Shown here one piece after another: positions 8,808-17,241 of a DNA stretch of 64,000 nt. The stretch is from CAYFUT01 sp964346395 (GTDB lineage Bacteria > Bacillota > Halanaerobiia > Halobacteroidales > Halobacteroidaceae), in assembly GCA_964346395.1 (NCBI GenBank), contig CAYFUT010000006.1:9646-73645 (forward strand), written 5' to 3'. Positions within the stretch are counted from its first letter, which is position 1; each line of letters begins with the position of its first letter. Under the pieces are notes generated by a model. It did no database searches, was not told the origin of the DNA, and saw nothing but the letters and a program-made list of their open reading frames with translations. A program made the position numbers and the translations under genes.

Positions 8808-9959
8808 TTATTTAATGATCTGTTTTAATTTTTTTAAAGTAAATTCTATTTCTTTTTCTGTATTAAAATAGCCAAGACTGAATCTAAGAGTACCTTCAGG
8901 AAAAGTACCAATAGTTTTATGAGCAAATGGAGCACAATGTAAACCAGATCGGGTCATAATCCCGTACTTATCATCTAATGTAAAACTTAATTCACCTAGG
9001 TCACAATTTTCAACATTTATTGATATAGTTGAAGTCTGCCAATTTATATTTTGAGGTCCATGAACTTTTATTTTTGTAATTTCCTGTAGACCGTTAAGTA
9101 ATTTTTGCATTAATTTTAATTTATGTTTTTTTATTTTTTCTATTCCTGTCTCCATAATGAATTTGATTCCTGCATTTAATCCGGTAATTCCTACTGTATT
9201 CAGCGTTCCACTTTCGAACTTATCAGGTAAGAAATCGGGTTGATATTCTTTATCGGAAACACTTCCTGTACCTCCTTCAATTAAGGGATTAATCATCTCT
9301 GCTGCTTGGTTACTAATTGCAAACCCACCAGTTCCAGTAGGGCCCATAAGTCCTTTATGACCGGTAAAAGCAAGTACGTCTACCTTCAGTTGAGAAAAAT
9401 CTAATTTATAGGAACCGGCAGTTTGGGCAGTATCTAAAATAGAAATTAAATTGTGTTCTTGAGCTATATTGGCTAGTTTTTGAATTGGCATTAAGGTACC
9501 AGTTACATTGGAAGCATGAGTGAATACTAATAATTTAGTATTATCTTTAATTGCTTGTTTAATATTATCAGGATTAAGAGTTCCATCTTGATTACAACTA
9601 ATATAAGTAACTTTAATAATTCCTTTTTCCTGTAAGCTATTAAGTGGTCTAAGGACGGCATTATGTTCCATTGAAGTAGTAATTACATGGTCTCCTTCAT
9701 TTAATAGGCCTTTGATTGTATAGTTTAAGGAATGCGTTATGTTATGAGTAAATATTATCTGTTCTGGGGTGGGAACATTAAATAATTTAGCTATATTTCT
9801 TCTAGCTTTCAAAATCAGTCTACTTGCCTGTAGTGAACATTCATATCCTCCTCTACCTGGACTACAACCTATTTGATTAAAATAATTGTTCATTGCTTTT
9901 TGAACCTTATCTGGTTTATGTCTAGAAGTAGCAGCATTGTCCAAATAAATTTCCTTCAT
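8808..9959 (-). CDS. Cysteine desulfurase-like protein, selenium-cluster type (copy 1)
   Basis: A 383-residue class-V aminotransferase fold. The PLP lysine is Lys202 in FTGHKGLMGP and the catalytic-loop cysteine is Cys342 in SGLHCAPFAHK. It belongs to the SufS-like subgroup (EF2568-like, TIGR01977) often found with selenium genes. The likely chemistry is release of S or Se from (seleno)cysteine as persulfide/perselenide, possibly delivered to the TusA-like protein or SelD. It is one of only two minus-strand genes in the window and is transcribed divergently from yedE. A related copy lies at 22975. Confidence 0.85.
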   Translation of the reverse strand: MKEIYLDNAATSRHKPDKVQKAMNNYFNQIGCSPGRGGYECSLQASRLILKARRNIAKLFNVPTPEQIIFTHNITHSLNYTIKGLLNEGDHVITTSMEHNAVLRPLNSLQEKGIIKVTYISCNQDGTLNPDNIKQAIKDNTKLLVFTHASNVTGTLMPIQKLANIAQEHNLISILDTAQTAGSYKLDFSQLKVDVLAFTGHKGLMGPTGTGGFAISNQAAEMINPLIEGGTGSVSDKEYQPDFLPDKFESGTLNTVGITGLNAGIKFIMETGIEKIKKHKLKLMQKLLNGLQEITKIKVHGPQNINWQTSTISINVENCDLGELSFTLDDKYGIMTRSGLHCAPFAHKTIGTFPEGTLRFSLGYFNTEKEIEFTLKKLKQIIK

Positions 9960-10007
9960 ATTTTATTTAACTCCTTTTTTTAAAAAATCAGTTTAATAAA
10001 TTTAATT

Positions 10008-10029
10008 TATACTTTTTATAAAAAGTATA
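10008..10029. promoter_or_regulatory. Perfect 22-bp palindrome in the divergent csd/yedE intergenic region
   Basis: Half-site TATACTTTTTA followed directly by its exact reverse complement. It is located 49 nt upstream of the minus-strand desulfurase start and about 90 nt upstream of the yedE promoter. It looks like a dimeric-repressor operator; the regulator is not identified. The rest of the 323-nt gap is AT-rich, apart from the promoter at 10120. Confidence 0.55.
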
Positions 10030-10119
10030 TATAATTAATTTTAATTTGTCAATAGTATGTAACTTATAATTTTTATTAGATTTTATAGTAATTTCAATCT
10101 AATTAATGTAAGGAGGGGC

Positions 10120-10148
10120 TTGACAAACACTTATAATATAGTTAAAAT
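10120..10148 (+). promoter_or_regulatory. Sigma-70-type promoter for yedE
   Basis: TTGACA, a 17-nt spacer, then TAAAAT. The predicted transcript has an untranslated leader of about 125 nt before the yedE ribosome site (AAAGGAG). Confidence 0.75.
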
Positions 10149-10282
10149 AATAACAGATATAAGTTTTAAGAATTATTGATGGGGCTATTTTTTTAGGGAG
10201 AATATAAATAAATATTATATCCAATATAAAATTTTTTAATAATGTAGATTAATCAAAATTAATATAAAGGAGTTGATAAAAA

Positions 10283-11365
10283 ATGAATGATAAGAAGGGG
10301 ATCATCATTACAGGAGGAGTAATTGGGATTTTAGGAGCATTATTAGTTCACTTTGGAAATGCACCCAATATGGGAATCTGTATTGCCTGTTTTATTCGTG
10401 ACATTGCCGGCGGACTAGGATTACATAGAGCAGCAGTAGTTCAGTATCTCCGCCCGGAAATTCCTGGTTTCATTTTGGGATCTTTTCTGATTGCATTATT
10501 TACTGGTGAATTTAAAGTTAGAGGTGGTTCGTCACCTTTAATTAGGTTTATTATGGGTATGTTTGTGATGATTGGAGCTTTAGGCTTTTTAGGTTGTCCA
10601 CTGCGGATGGTGCTTAGGTTAGCCGGTGGTGATTTGAATGCTATAGCTGGTATTTTTGGTTTTGCAGCCGGAATAATTTTAGGTGCCCAGTTTATTAAAG
10701 GAGGTTTTACTTTAGGAAGAGCAACAGAGGAGAAACCGGTTAATGGTTATGTTTTGCCGTCAATAGCTGTAGTTTTAGTAATCTTAGTAGTAGTTGCTCC
10801 GTCATTTATTATTTTTAGTAGTAAAGGTCCTGGTTCAATGACGGCTCCCATTTTAGTTTCTTTATTAGCAGGATTGTTAGTAGGTGGTTTAGCTCAAAGA
10901 AGTCGAATTTGTATGGCTGGTGGAATTAGAGATTTATATTTAATTAAAGATCCACATTTGATTATTGGTTTTATAGCCATCTTTGTTATGGCTTTAGTAG
11001 TAAATTTAGGTTTAGGTAATTTTTCAGTTGGTTTTGTTGAGCAGCCGGCGGCACATACTGACGGTTTGTGGAACTTTATGTCGATGTTGTTAGTTGGATT
11101 TGGTTCAGTTTTATTAGGTGGTTGTCCTTTACGGCAGTTAATTTTAGCTGGTGAAGGAAATACTGATTCAGCATTAGCCTTTTTAGGAATGTTAGTTGGG
11201 GGAGCGATAAGTCATAATTTTGGACTAGCTGGTACGCCGGCAGGAGTTTCTTTTGCAGGCAAGACAGCAATTATTATCGGGATTATAGTAGTGGCTTTAA
11301 TTGGATTTAGTCAGGTATATGACTTTGGAGTAACTAAAAAAGGAGGGGTTAAACATGGCGCTTAA
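10283..11365 (+). CDS. yedE: YedE-type selenium-metabolism membrane protein
   Basis: A 360-residue polytopic protein with two YeeE/YedE halves. Conserved cysteines sit in GICIACFIRD, LGCPLRM, SRICMAGG and GGCPLRQ, which form the pore motifs of YeeE-type thiosulfate/sulfur channels. This full-length subgroup is associated with selenium utilisation and is proposed to import a selenium (or sulfur) species; direct evidence is limited. It overlaps the downstream TusA-like gene by 11 nt, so transporter and carrier are translationally coupled. Confidence 0.9.
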   Translation: MNDKKGIIITGGVIGILGALLVHFGNAPNMGICIACFIRDIAGGLGLHRAAVVQYLRPEIPGFILGSFLIALFTGEFKVRGGSSPLIRFIMGMFVMIGALGFLGCPLRMVLRLAGGDLNAIAGIFGFAAGIILGAQFIKGGFTLGRATEEKPVNGYVLPSIAVVLVILVVVAPSFIIFSSKGPGSMTAPILVSLLAGLLVGGLAQRSRICMAGGIRDLYLIKDPHLIIGFIAIFVMALVVNLGLGNFSVGFVEQPAAHTDGLWNFMSMLLVGFGSVLLGGCPLRQLILAGEGNTDSALAFLGMLVGGAISHNFGLAGTPAGVSFAGKTAIIIGIIVVALIGFSQVYDFGVTKKGGVKHGA

Positions 11366-11573
11366 AGAAGTTGATGCTCGAGGTTTATCCTGTCCAGAAC
11401 CAGTAATTAGAACTAAACAGGCTATAGAAAAATTAGGTGATGGTGAACTTGAGGTGTTATTAGGTGAAGAAGTAGCTAAAGAGAATGTAAGTAGAATGGC
11501 TAGAAATGCTGGATGTGAAGTAAAAGTAGAAGAGGAAGCAGATGAGTACAAACTATTAATTACAAAGAGGTAA
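11355..11573 (+). CDS. TusA-family sulfur/selenium carrier
   Basis: A 72-residue TusA-fold protein. The conserved CPxP motif (LSCPEPVIRTKQAI) carries the acceptor cysteine near residue 13. TusA proteins relay persulfide sulfur between a desulfurase or transporter and biosynthetic enzymes. Its start lies inside the end of yedE, typical of YedE-TusA pairs. In this setting it could accept selenium as well as sulfur (inference). Confidence 0.9.
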   Translation: MALKEVDARGLSCPEPVIRTKQAIEKLGDGELEVLLGEEVAKENVSRMARNAGCEVKVEEEADEYKLLITKR

Positions 11574-11579
11574 TTTAAA

Positions 11580-11840
11580 ATGAGTGAAGAATCTTATGTG
11601 ATGACTTTTTATTCTACACATATGGCTTTAGAGTTTGAACGAGTTATAGATCAGGAAGAAATACCCGGTGAGTTAACTCCAGTACCGAGAAAAATAAGTT
11701 CTTCCTGTGGTTTAGCGGGAAAATTTGCGGAGAATGATTTAGACAAGGTAAAATCATTATGCCAGACTGAAGGTATAGAATTTGATAATGTTTATAAAGT
11801 TTATGCTGATAAGAGTAAGGAACCAGAAGAGATAGTATAA
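11580..11840 (+). CDS. DUF3343 protein
   Basis: An 86-residue small protein of the DUF3343 family (YVMTFYSTHMALEFERVI, then KISSSCGLAGKF with a conserved Cys). It begins 6 nt after the TusA-like gene and forms the third member of a yedE-tusA-DUF3343 operon. DUF3343 genes recur next to sulfur-transfer and desulfurase genes in anaerobes. The conserved SSCGLA cysteine suggests a thiol-transfer role, but the function is not established. Confidence 0.8.
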   Translation: MSEESYVMTFYSTHMALEFERVIDQEEIPGELTPVPRKISSSCGLAGKFAENDLDKVKSLCQTEGIEFDNVYKVYADKSKEPEEIV

Positions 11841-11875
11841 TTTAGCCCCTATTATTGTAGGAGGTTATTTTAATG

Positions 11876-11923
11876 CCCAATATATAATCATGGTTATAAT
11901 ATTAATTATGATTGTATATTGGG
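11876..11923. repeat. 16-bp near-perfect inverted repeat directly after an orphan start codon
   Basis: Arms 11876-11891 and 11908-11923 match with one G-U-compatible mismatch around a 16-nt AT-rich spacer. A good ribosome site (TAGGAGG, 11859-11865) and an ATG at 11873 sit immediately before it, but that frame stops after four codons inside the left arm. It could be a terminator hairpin for the yedE operon, an operator, or a small insertion that displaced the original start of the PHP gene. Confidence 0.6.
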
Positions 11924-11958
11924 TTATAATTATAATATTTTCAGAAAAGGGATGTTTT

Positions 11959-12588
11959 ATGTTAATAGATCTTCATGTGCATACAGCTAAATATTCGGAT
12001 TGTAGTTCTATTGATTTAGAACGAGCTGTTATAAAAGCCAAAGAAATTGGACTTGATGGTATATGTGTTACTGATCATAATAGCCTAGGAATGTTAAAAG
12101 GAGCTCATAAGGTAGCTCAATCACATAATTTCTTAGTACTAGTAGGAGTAGAAGTACTAACTTATGAAGGTGATATATTGGTATTTGGTTTAGAAGAAAT
12201 ACCTAAGAAAAAGTTACATGCTCAAGAATTAATTGATTTAGTCAATCAAAATAATGGAGCAGCTATTGCTGCTCATCCCTTCCGAGAATTTTCTGAGATT
12301 AATCGAGGTGTGGGAGAGGATATAAAAAAATTTAATGGTTTATCGGGAATAGAAGCTTTTAATGGTAATACCAAAGATAGTAATAATTATCAAGCGTATA
12401 ATTTAGCTAGAGAATTAGATATTCCTTGTTTAGGTGCTAGTGATGCACATAAGATTAAAGAAGTAGGAAAGTATGCAACTTTCTTTCAAACCAAGATAAA
12501 AAATATCGAGGATTTAATTAGGGTAATAAAAGATGGAGTGTGCTATCCAGTTAGATATGAGGATGATTTTAAGGAAATTGAAGTTTAA
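11959..12588 (+). CDS. PHP-domain metal-dependent phosphoesterase
   Basis: About 209 residues from the chosen ATG. PHP metal-binding motifs are clear: DLHVHT at the N-terminus, TDHN near residue 45, AAHPFRE near residue 107 and GASDAHK near residue 165. A longer frame from 11890 would add a hydrophobic stretch encoded by the inverted repeat. The later ATG is preferred because DLHVHT should be close to the N-terminus. PHP proteins hydrolyse phosphate esters such as histidinol phosphate or small nucleotides; the substrate is unknown. Its A+T content is higher than that of its neighbours. Confidence 0.8.
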   Translation: MLIDLHVHTAKYSDCSSIDLERAVIKAKEIGLDGICVTDHNSLGMLKGAHKVAQSHNFLVLVGVEVLTYEGDILVFGLEEIPKKKLHAQELIDLVNQNNGAAIAAHPFREFSEINRGVGEDIKKFNGLSGIEAFNGNTKDSNNYQAYNLARELDIPCLGASDAHKIKEVGKYATFFQTKIKNIEDLIRVIKDGVCYPVRYEDDFKEIEV

Positions 12589-12672
12589 ATTGTAATTTAA
12601 TTATATTAAGTAGTTATATAGAGATGGTGATGTTTTAATCACTATAAATTAAAAATTTTAGGAGGAAATAAA

Positions 12673-13710
12673 ATGAACAAGAAAAGTTTATTAGTAACAG
12701 TATTAGTTTTGACCATGGTAGTAGCGATGACAACAGCAACAATGGCAGGATTTTTTGATTGGTTTTCCGACGGTGATGATGAGCAAACAACTCTTACTAT
12801 TTATTCTGCTTATGGCGGTGAAGATGAAATCTATTCTGCCTTTGAAGAAGATACTGGAATAAAGGTAAAGTATATTGATATGTCATCTGGTGAAGTTTTA
12901 GCTAGATTAAGAGGAGAAAAAAGCAGTAACTCCAATGCAGATATCTGGTTCGGCGGTGGTTCAGATGCTTTTATAGCAGCTAAAGAGGAAGGATTATTAC
13001 AAAAGTATAATTCACCAGAAGCTGAACAGATCCGTGATTTATTTAAAGATAATGATGGGTATTGGACGGGCGTTTCTTTAGTAACAGTTAACTTTATAGT
13101 TAATAAAGAAGTCTGTCAGGAAAAGGGACTTGAAATACCTAAAACCTGGGCTGAAGTTGCTAAACCGGAATATAGAGGAGAAGTACTAATGTCCAATCCT
13201 TCAATCTCTGGAACAGCTTATACTATCTTATCAGGATTAATACAGCATAAAGGAAAAGAAGAAGGCTGGACTTATTTTGAAAAGCTAAATAAAAATATTC
13301 CTTACTATGCTAAAAGAGGTAGTGAACCTCCTAAGAAGGCTGCTTTGGGTGAAGTAGCAGTTGGTTTATCTCCAGGTACAGGTGTGGAATTAAAAGAACA
13401 GGGATATCCTATTGTGAATATTATGCCCCAAGATGGAGTGCCTTGGTGGCCGGCTCCAATGGCTATCTTAAAACAGACAGATAATTTAGAAGCAGCTAAA
13501 AAGTTTGTAGATTGGGCTTTATCTGCTAAAGGACAAAGAGTTTTAAGAGATAATTGTCCCCGAGTTCCTACAAGAGATGGAATAGAACCTCCAGAAGCTT
13601 TAAGCGGTTTTAAGGATGCTGAGGTAATGGATATTGATTTTGAGAAGGCTGGAGCTGAGAGAGATAAGCTTGTAGAGAAATGGAAAGAAAATTACTATGA
13701 TACTAAGTAA
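12673..13710 (+). CDS. ABC transporter periplasmic binding protein, iron(III)/phosphonate type
   Basis: A 345-residue protein with a Sec signal peptide (about residues 1-25, ending TTATMAG, no lipobox). The type-II binding fold shows the LTIYSAYGG strand, ADIWFGGGSDAF, and the C-terminal KFVDWALSAKGQ motif of the FbpA/AfuA and 2-aminoethylphosphonate binder group. The absence of a lipid-anchor cysteine fits a diderm periplasm. It heads a three-gene importer operon that overlaps the permease by 14 nt. The substrate is not certain; iron would suit the Fe-S reductase encoded just downstream. Confidence 0.85.
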   Translation: MNKKSLLVTVLVLTMVVAMTTATMAGFFDWFSDGDDEQTTLTIYSAYGGEDEIYSAFEEDTGIKVKYIDMSSGEVLARLRGEKSSNSNADIWFGGGSDAFIAAKEEGLLQKYNSPEAEQIRDLFKDNDGYWTGVSLVTVNFIVNKEVCQEKGLEIPKTWAEVAKPEYRGEVLMSNPSISGTAYTILSGLIQHKGKEEGWTYFEKLNKNIPYYAKRGSEPPKKAALGEVAVGLSPGTGVELKEQGYPIVNIMPQDGVPWWPAPMAILKQTDNLEAAKKFVDWALSAKGQRVLRDNCPRVPTRDGIEPPEALSGFKDAEVMDIDFEKAGAERDKLVEKWKENYYDTK

Positions 13711-15421
13711 TGATGAAACTAAAGAGGTATCTTTTTTTAAAGATACCCCTTTATCCAGTTTAATAGGTAAATTAATTTATATATTAATAATTTTAGGCGT
13801 GTTTGTCTTTATAGCTTGGCCTATCATAGGGGTCTGGCTTAAAAGTATCTATCCTGATGGTCAGTTTGATTTAAGCAATTATCAGCAATTATTTACGGAA
13901 AATAGCCAGTTATTATGGAATAGTATCTTTGTATCTACTTTATCTACATTATTTGCTGTATTTTTGGGATTATCTATGGCATTGTATATAACTCATTCTA
14001 ATAATAAGGGTAAAAAGTTTGTATTAGGAACGCTATTATTAACAATGATATCACCGCCATTTGTTTCTTCTATGGCTTATATAATGTTATTTGGAAGAAG
14101 AGGCTTAATCACACATGATTTACTTCATCTATCATTAAATCCTTACGGTTGGCATGGAGTTGTTTTAATGCAGTCTATTGGTCATGCATCATTGTCGGCA
14201 TTACTGATTATGGGAGTCTTAAAGGGGATTGATAGAAGCTTGGAGTATGCTTCTCGCGATAGTGGAGCTAGCAGTTTTAGTACTTTAATTAATATTACTA
14301 TTCCTTTAGCTAAACCTGGTATTTTGGTTGCAACCTTGATTGCATTTATTAAGTCTTTATCGGATTTTGGAACTCCAATCATTATTGGGGGTAACTTTAG
14401 TGTCTTAGCTACTGAGGCTTATCTTAATGTGATAGGACTTTATAATCTTCCGCGAGCTGCTGCTATGAGTACATTACTGATGATTCCAGCCTTATTGGCT
14501 TTTATTGGATATCGCAGGATTATGGGGGGTTCACAGTTTTTTACTAGTAAGAATGAAAGCAGTGAAGATAATAAAATGAAGTTACCTAGGTGGATTAATA
14601 TTGGTCTTGCTGTAATAACTTGGTCTTTTGTATTATTTATGCTGCTTAAGTATGGTACTATTTTATGGGGAGCTTTTGCTAAGACTTGGGGAGTTGATTT
14701 TTCTTTAACTTTACAGCATATAAGGGATTTAAATGTAAGGATGTTAGGTAGCTTTTTTAGAAGTATTAAGTATTCATTAACTGCAGGCCTAGTAGGTAGT
14801 GTTATTGGTCTTTTATTATCATATATTTTAGACAGAAAAAAGTTTTTTGGCTGTAAGGCTTTGGACTTTATTGCTACTTTACCGTATATGATACCAGGTA
14901 CCTTTTTTGGAATCGGTTATCTGTTAGTTTTTAGCAGTGAGCCGTTAACTCTTACAGGAACTGCAGTAATTGTTGTGGTTAACTGTATCTTTCGTCAGTT
15001 ACCTATTAGTACTAAAGCGGGAACGGCAGTATTAAGCCAGCTAGATCCTGAAGTTGAATCTAGTGCTAAGGATTTAGGTGCTAAAGATATATATGTTTTT
15101 AAAGATATAGTTTTACCTAATCTTAAACCTGCATTTTTAGTTAGTTTTGTTAATACTTTTACGACTACAATGATAACCATTGGAGCTATTATCTTTTTAA
15201 TTACGCCTAGTACTAAAGTAGCAACAGTGGAGATGTTTAGTGCAATTAAGACAGGAGATATTGGAGTTGCAGCTGTGTTTGCTAATTTGATTATCTTTAC
15301 TACTTTAATCATTAATATTGGTTTTATGTGGTTTTTTATGAGGAGGAAGTCTGGTATTTCTATTGAAAATAAGGAGGAAGAGTATGTATCTTCAATTGAA
15401 GCAGTTAACAAAAAGATTTGA
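13697..15421 (+). CDS. ABC transporter permease, fused FbpB-type
   Basis: A 574-residue protein with two tandem binding-protein-dependent permease halves of about six membrane helices each. Each carries an EAA loop (for example LEYASRDSGASSFSTLINITIPLAKPG and VESSAKDLGAKDIYVFKDIVLPNLKP regions). This fused architecture is typical of ferric-iron (FbpB/AfuB) importers. Its start overlaps the binding-protein gene and its end overlaps the ATPase gene by 38 nt, so translation of the three is coupled. Confidence 0.87.
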   Translation: MILSNDETKEVSFFKDTPLSSLIGKLIYILIILGVFVFIAWPIIGVWLKSIYPDGQFDLSNYQQLFTENSQLLWNSIFVSTLSTLFAVFLGLSMALYITHSNNKGKKFVLGTLLLTMISPPFVSSMAYIMLFGRRGLITHDLLHLSLNPYGWHGVVLMQSIGHASLSALLIMGVLKGIDRSLEYASRDSGASSFSTLINITIPLAKPGILVATLIAFIKSLSDFGTPIIIGGNFSVLATEAYLNVIGLYNLPRAAAMSTLLMIPALLAFIGYRRIMGGSQFFTSKNESSEDNKMKLPRWINIGLAVITWSFVLFMLLKYGTILWGAFAKTWGVDFSLTLQHIRDLNVRMLGSFFRSIKYSLTAGLVGSVIGLLLSYILDRKKFFGCKALDFIATLPYMIPGTFFGIGYLLVFSSEPLTLTGTAVIVVVNCIFRQLPISTKAGTAVLSQLDPEVESSAKDLGAKDIYVFKDIVLPNLKPAFLVSFVNTFTTTMITIGAIIFLITPSTKVATVEMFSAIKTGDIGVAAVFANLIIFTTLIINIGFMWFFMRRKSGISIENKEEEYVSSIEAVNKKI

Positions 15422-16340
15422 TTCCACTACTGCTGTTAAAGATTTAAGTATAGATGTTGATGAGGGGGAGTTAGTATCTATTTTAGGGCCAAGCGGTTGT
15501 GGAAAAACAACTACTTTAAAGATGGTAGGAGGTTTTATAAGTCCAAGTAATGGCTCTGTAATTTTAGAGGGTACAGATATAACTAATAATCCGCCTGACC
15601 AGCGACCTACTTCAACAGTATTTCAAAGTTATGCTTTATTTCCCCATATGAATGTAATTGAAAATGTTACTTATGGACTTAAATTTAAGGATATTAGCCG
15701 GGAACAAGCGTTGGCTAAGGGAGAAGAAATGTTAGAAATGATAGGACTTATTCATTATCGAGATAAAGATATTTCACAGTTAAGTGGAGGAGAACAGCAG
15801 CGAGTTGCTTTAGCAAGATCATTGGTAATGAATCCAAAGGTGCTGCTTTTAGATGAGCCGTTAAGTAATCTGGATGCTAAATTACGGGTGCGAATGAGAA
15901 AAGAAATTAAAGAGTTACAATCTCGTTTAGGGATTACTATGTTATATGTAACTCATGATCAAGAAGAAGCTCTTAGTATCTCAGATAAAATAGTTGTAAT
16001 CAATCAAGGAAAGGTAATGCAAATTGGTACTCCTGAAGAAATTTATCATTATCCCAAAAATAAATTTGTAGCTGAGTTTATTGGTAGAACCAATATTATC
16101 GAAAACAAGAATAATGAAGAATTTATTATTCGACCAGAATACGTAAAAATATCAGAAAATAACACTTGTTATCAAGGGGAAATAGTTCAAAAACAGTTTG
16201 TAGGTATGTTCATTACTTACTTTATTGATTTAGGAGATACTATTATTCAATCGGATGTTTTAAGTAAGGAGGACAAAGGTTGGGAAATAGGTGAAGAAAT
16301 ATATATTTCATTCCCTGATGATAGAAAACAGATAATTTAA
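15384..16340 (+). CDS. ABC transporter ATP-binding protein
   Basis: About 318 residues from the ATG preceded by AAGGAGGAAG. Walker A GPSGCGKTTTLK, Q-loop VFQSYALFPHM, signature LSGGEQQRVALARS, Walker B VLLLDEPLSNLDAKLR and the switch His in YVTHDQEEA are all intact. A shortened C-terminal TOBE-like region follows residue 235. It energises the permease encoded immediately upstream. The upstream in-frame ATG at 15363 lies before the ribosome site and is rejected as the start. Confidence 0.9.
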   Translation: MYLQLKQLTKRFDSTTAVKDLSIDVDEGELVSILGPSGCGKTTTLKMVGGFISPSNGSVILEGTDITNNPPDQRPTSTVFQSYALFPHMNVIENVTYGLKFKDISREQALAKGEEMLEMIGLIHYRDKDISQLSGGEQQRVALARSLVMNPKVLLLDEPLSNLDAKLRVRMRKEIKELQSRLGITMLYVTHDQEEALSISDKIVVINQGKVMQIGTPEEIYHYPKNKFVAEFIGRTNIIENKNNEEFIIRPEYVKISENNTCYQGEIVQKQFVGMFITYFIDLGDTIIQSDVLSKEDKGWEIGEEIYISFPDDRKQII

Positions 16341-16407
16341 TAATATTCTCCACTATGAATATTTTAAAAGAGATAACATTATGGTAAAGGAAGGAGATTG
16401 CTTGGTA

Positions 16408-17175
16408 ATGAATTATTTTGGAGGTTTAGATATAGGGTCTCGGACCTGTAAAGGGGTAGTCATTGACGAAAATGGTGAATTGGTTGCTTCACAGATAATT
16501 AAGACTGGCCCTAAAAGTAAGCAAAAAGCTAAAAAAATATTTATTAACTTACAAGAGAAAATTGATTCAAAAGTAGAGAAAATTGTTAGTACTGGTTATG
16601 GACGTGATAATATTGAATTTGCTAATCAAGAAGTTACTGAAATAACTTGTCATGCTAAGGGAATCAGCCATCTTCTGCCTGAGATAGAAGTTTTGATAGA
16701 TATCGGCGGTCAGGATAGTAAAGTAATTAAATTGACTGAATCCGGTCAGGTAGTTAATTTTTCAATGAATGATAAATGTGCCGCAGGGACAGGAAAGTTT
16801 TTAGAAATGATGGCTTTAACCTTAGAGCTTGATATTGATAGATTAGGTAAATTGGCCGAAGAAGCAGACGATCCAATTAATTTAAGTAGTGTCTGTACTG
16901 TATTTGCTGAATCTGAGGTTATTTCTCAACTTCATGAAGGAGTTGAGATAGAAAATATAGTTGGTGGGTTATGTAATTCAGTTGCGGATCAGGTCATGAA
17001 ACAGGTAAGAAGTATTGGAATTGCTGATTCAATGGCAATGAGCGGCGGGGTTGCTAAGAATAAAGGGGTAGTTAGGGCTTTAGAAGCTAAATTAAGTCAG
17101 CCGCTTAAAGTTGCTGTTAAGCCGCAGTTGGTTGGGGCTTTAGGGGCTGCTTTGTTGGCCCGAGATAGGAGTTAA
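16408..17175 (+). CDS. ATP-dependent activator of a 2-hydroxyacyl-CoA dehydratase-type reductase
   Basis: About 255 residues of the BadF/BcrA/HgdC activase family. The ASKHA ATP-binding fold begins GGLDIGSRTCKGVV, the Fe-S cluster-binding region includes NDKCAAGTGKFLEMM and a second Cys in SSVCTVFAESEV, and DIGGQDSKVI is the phosphate-2 motif. The homodimer holds one [4Fe-4S] cluster and uses ATP to push a low-potential electron into its partner. The partner is encoded next. The ATG at 16408 sits 11 nt after AAGGAG; TTG at 16402 is an alternative. Confidence 0.9.
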   Translation: MNYFGGLDIGSRTCKGVVIDENGELVASQIIKTGPKSKQKAKKIFINLQEKIDSKVEKIVSTGYGRDNIEFANQEVTEITCHAKGISHLLPEIEVLIDIGGQDSKVIKLTESGQVVNFSMNDKCAAGTGKFLEMMALTLELDIDRLGKLAEEADDPINLSSVCTVFAESEVISQLHEGVEIENIVGGLCNSVADQVMKQVRSIGIADSMAMSGGVAKNKGVVRALEAKLSQPLKVAVKPQLVGALGAALLARDRS

Positions 17176-17207
17176 AAAATTTGAGTAGTAGATAAGAATT
17201 ATTTATA

Positions 17208-17226
17208 AAGAATATAACATATTCTT
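17208..17226 (+). promoter_or_regulatory. Hairpin touching the ribosome site of the double-cubane reductase gene
   Basis: A perfect 8-bp inverted repeat (AAGAATAT / ATATTCTT) with a 3-nt loop. Its 3' end abuts AAGGAGG, so folding could modulate translation of the next gene. It could also be an operator or coincidence in AT-rich DNA. Confidence 0.35.
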
Positions 17227-17241
17227 AAGGAGGAGTTATTA

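Noticed and set aside
11890..11958. N-terminal membrane extension of the PHP protein
   Set aside because: The hydrophobic residues are encoded by an AT-rich inverted repeat, there is no ribosome site, and the PHP fold should begin at the DLHVHT strand.
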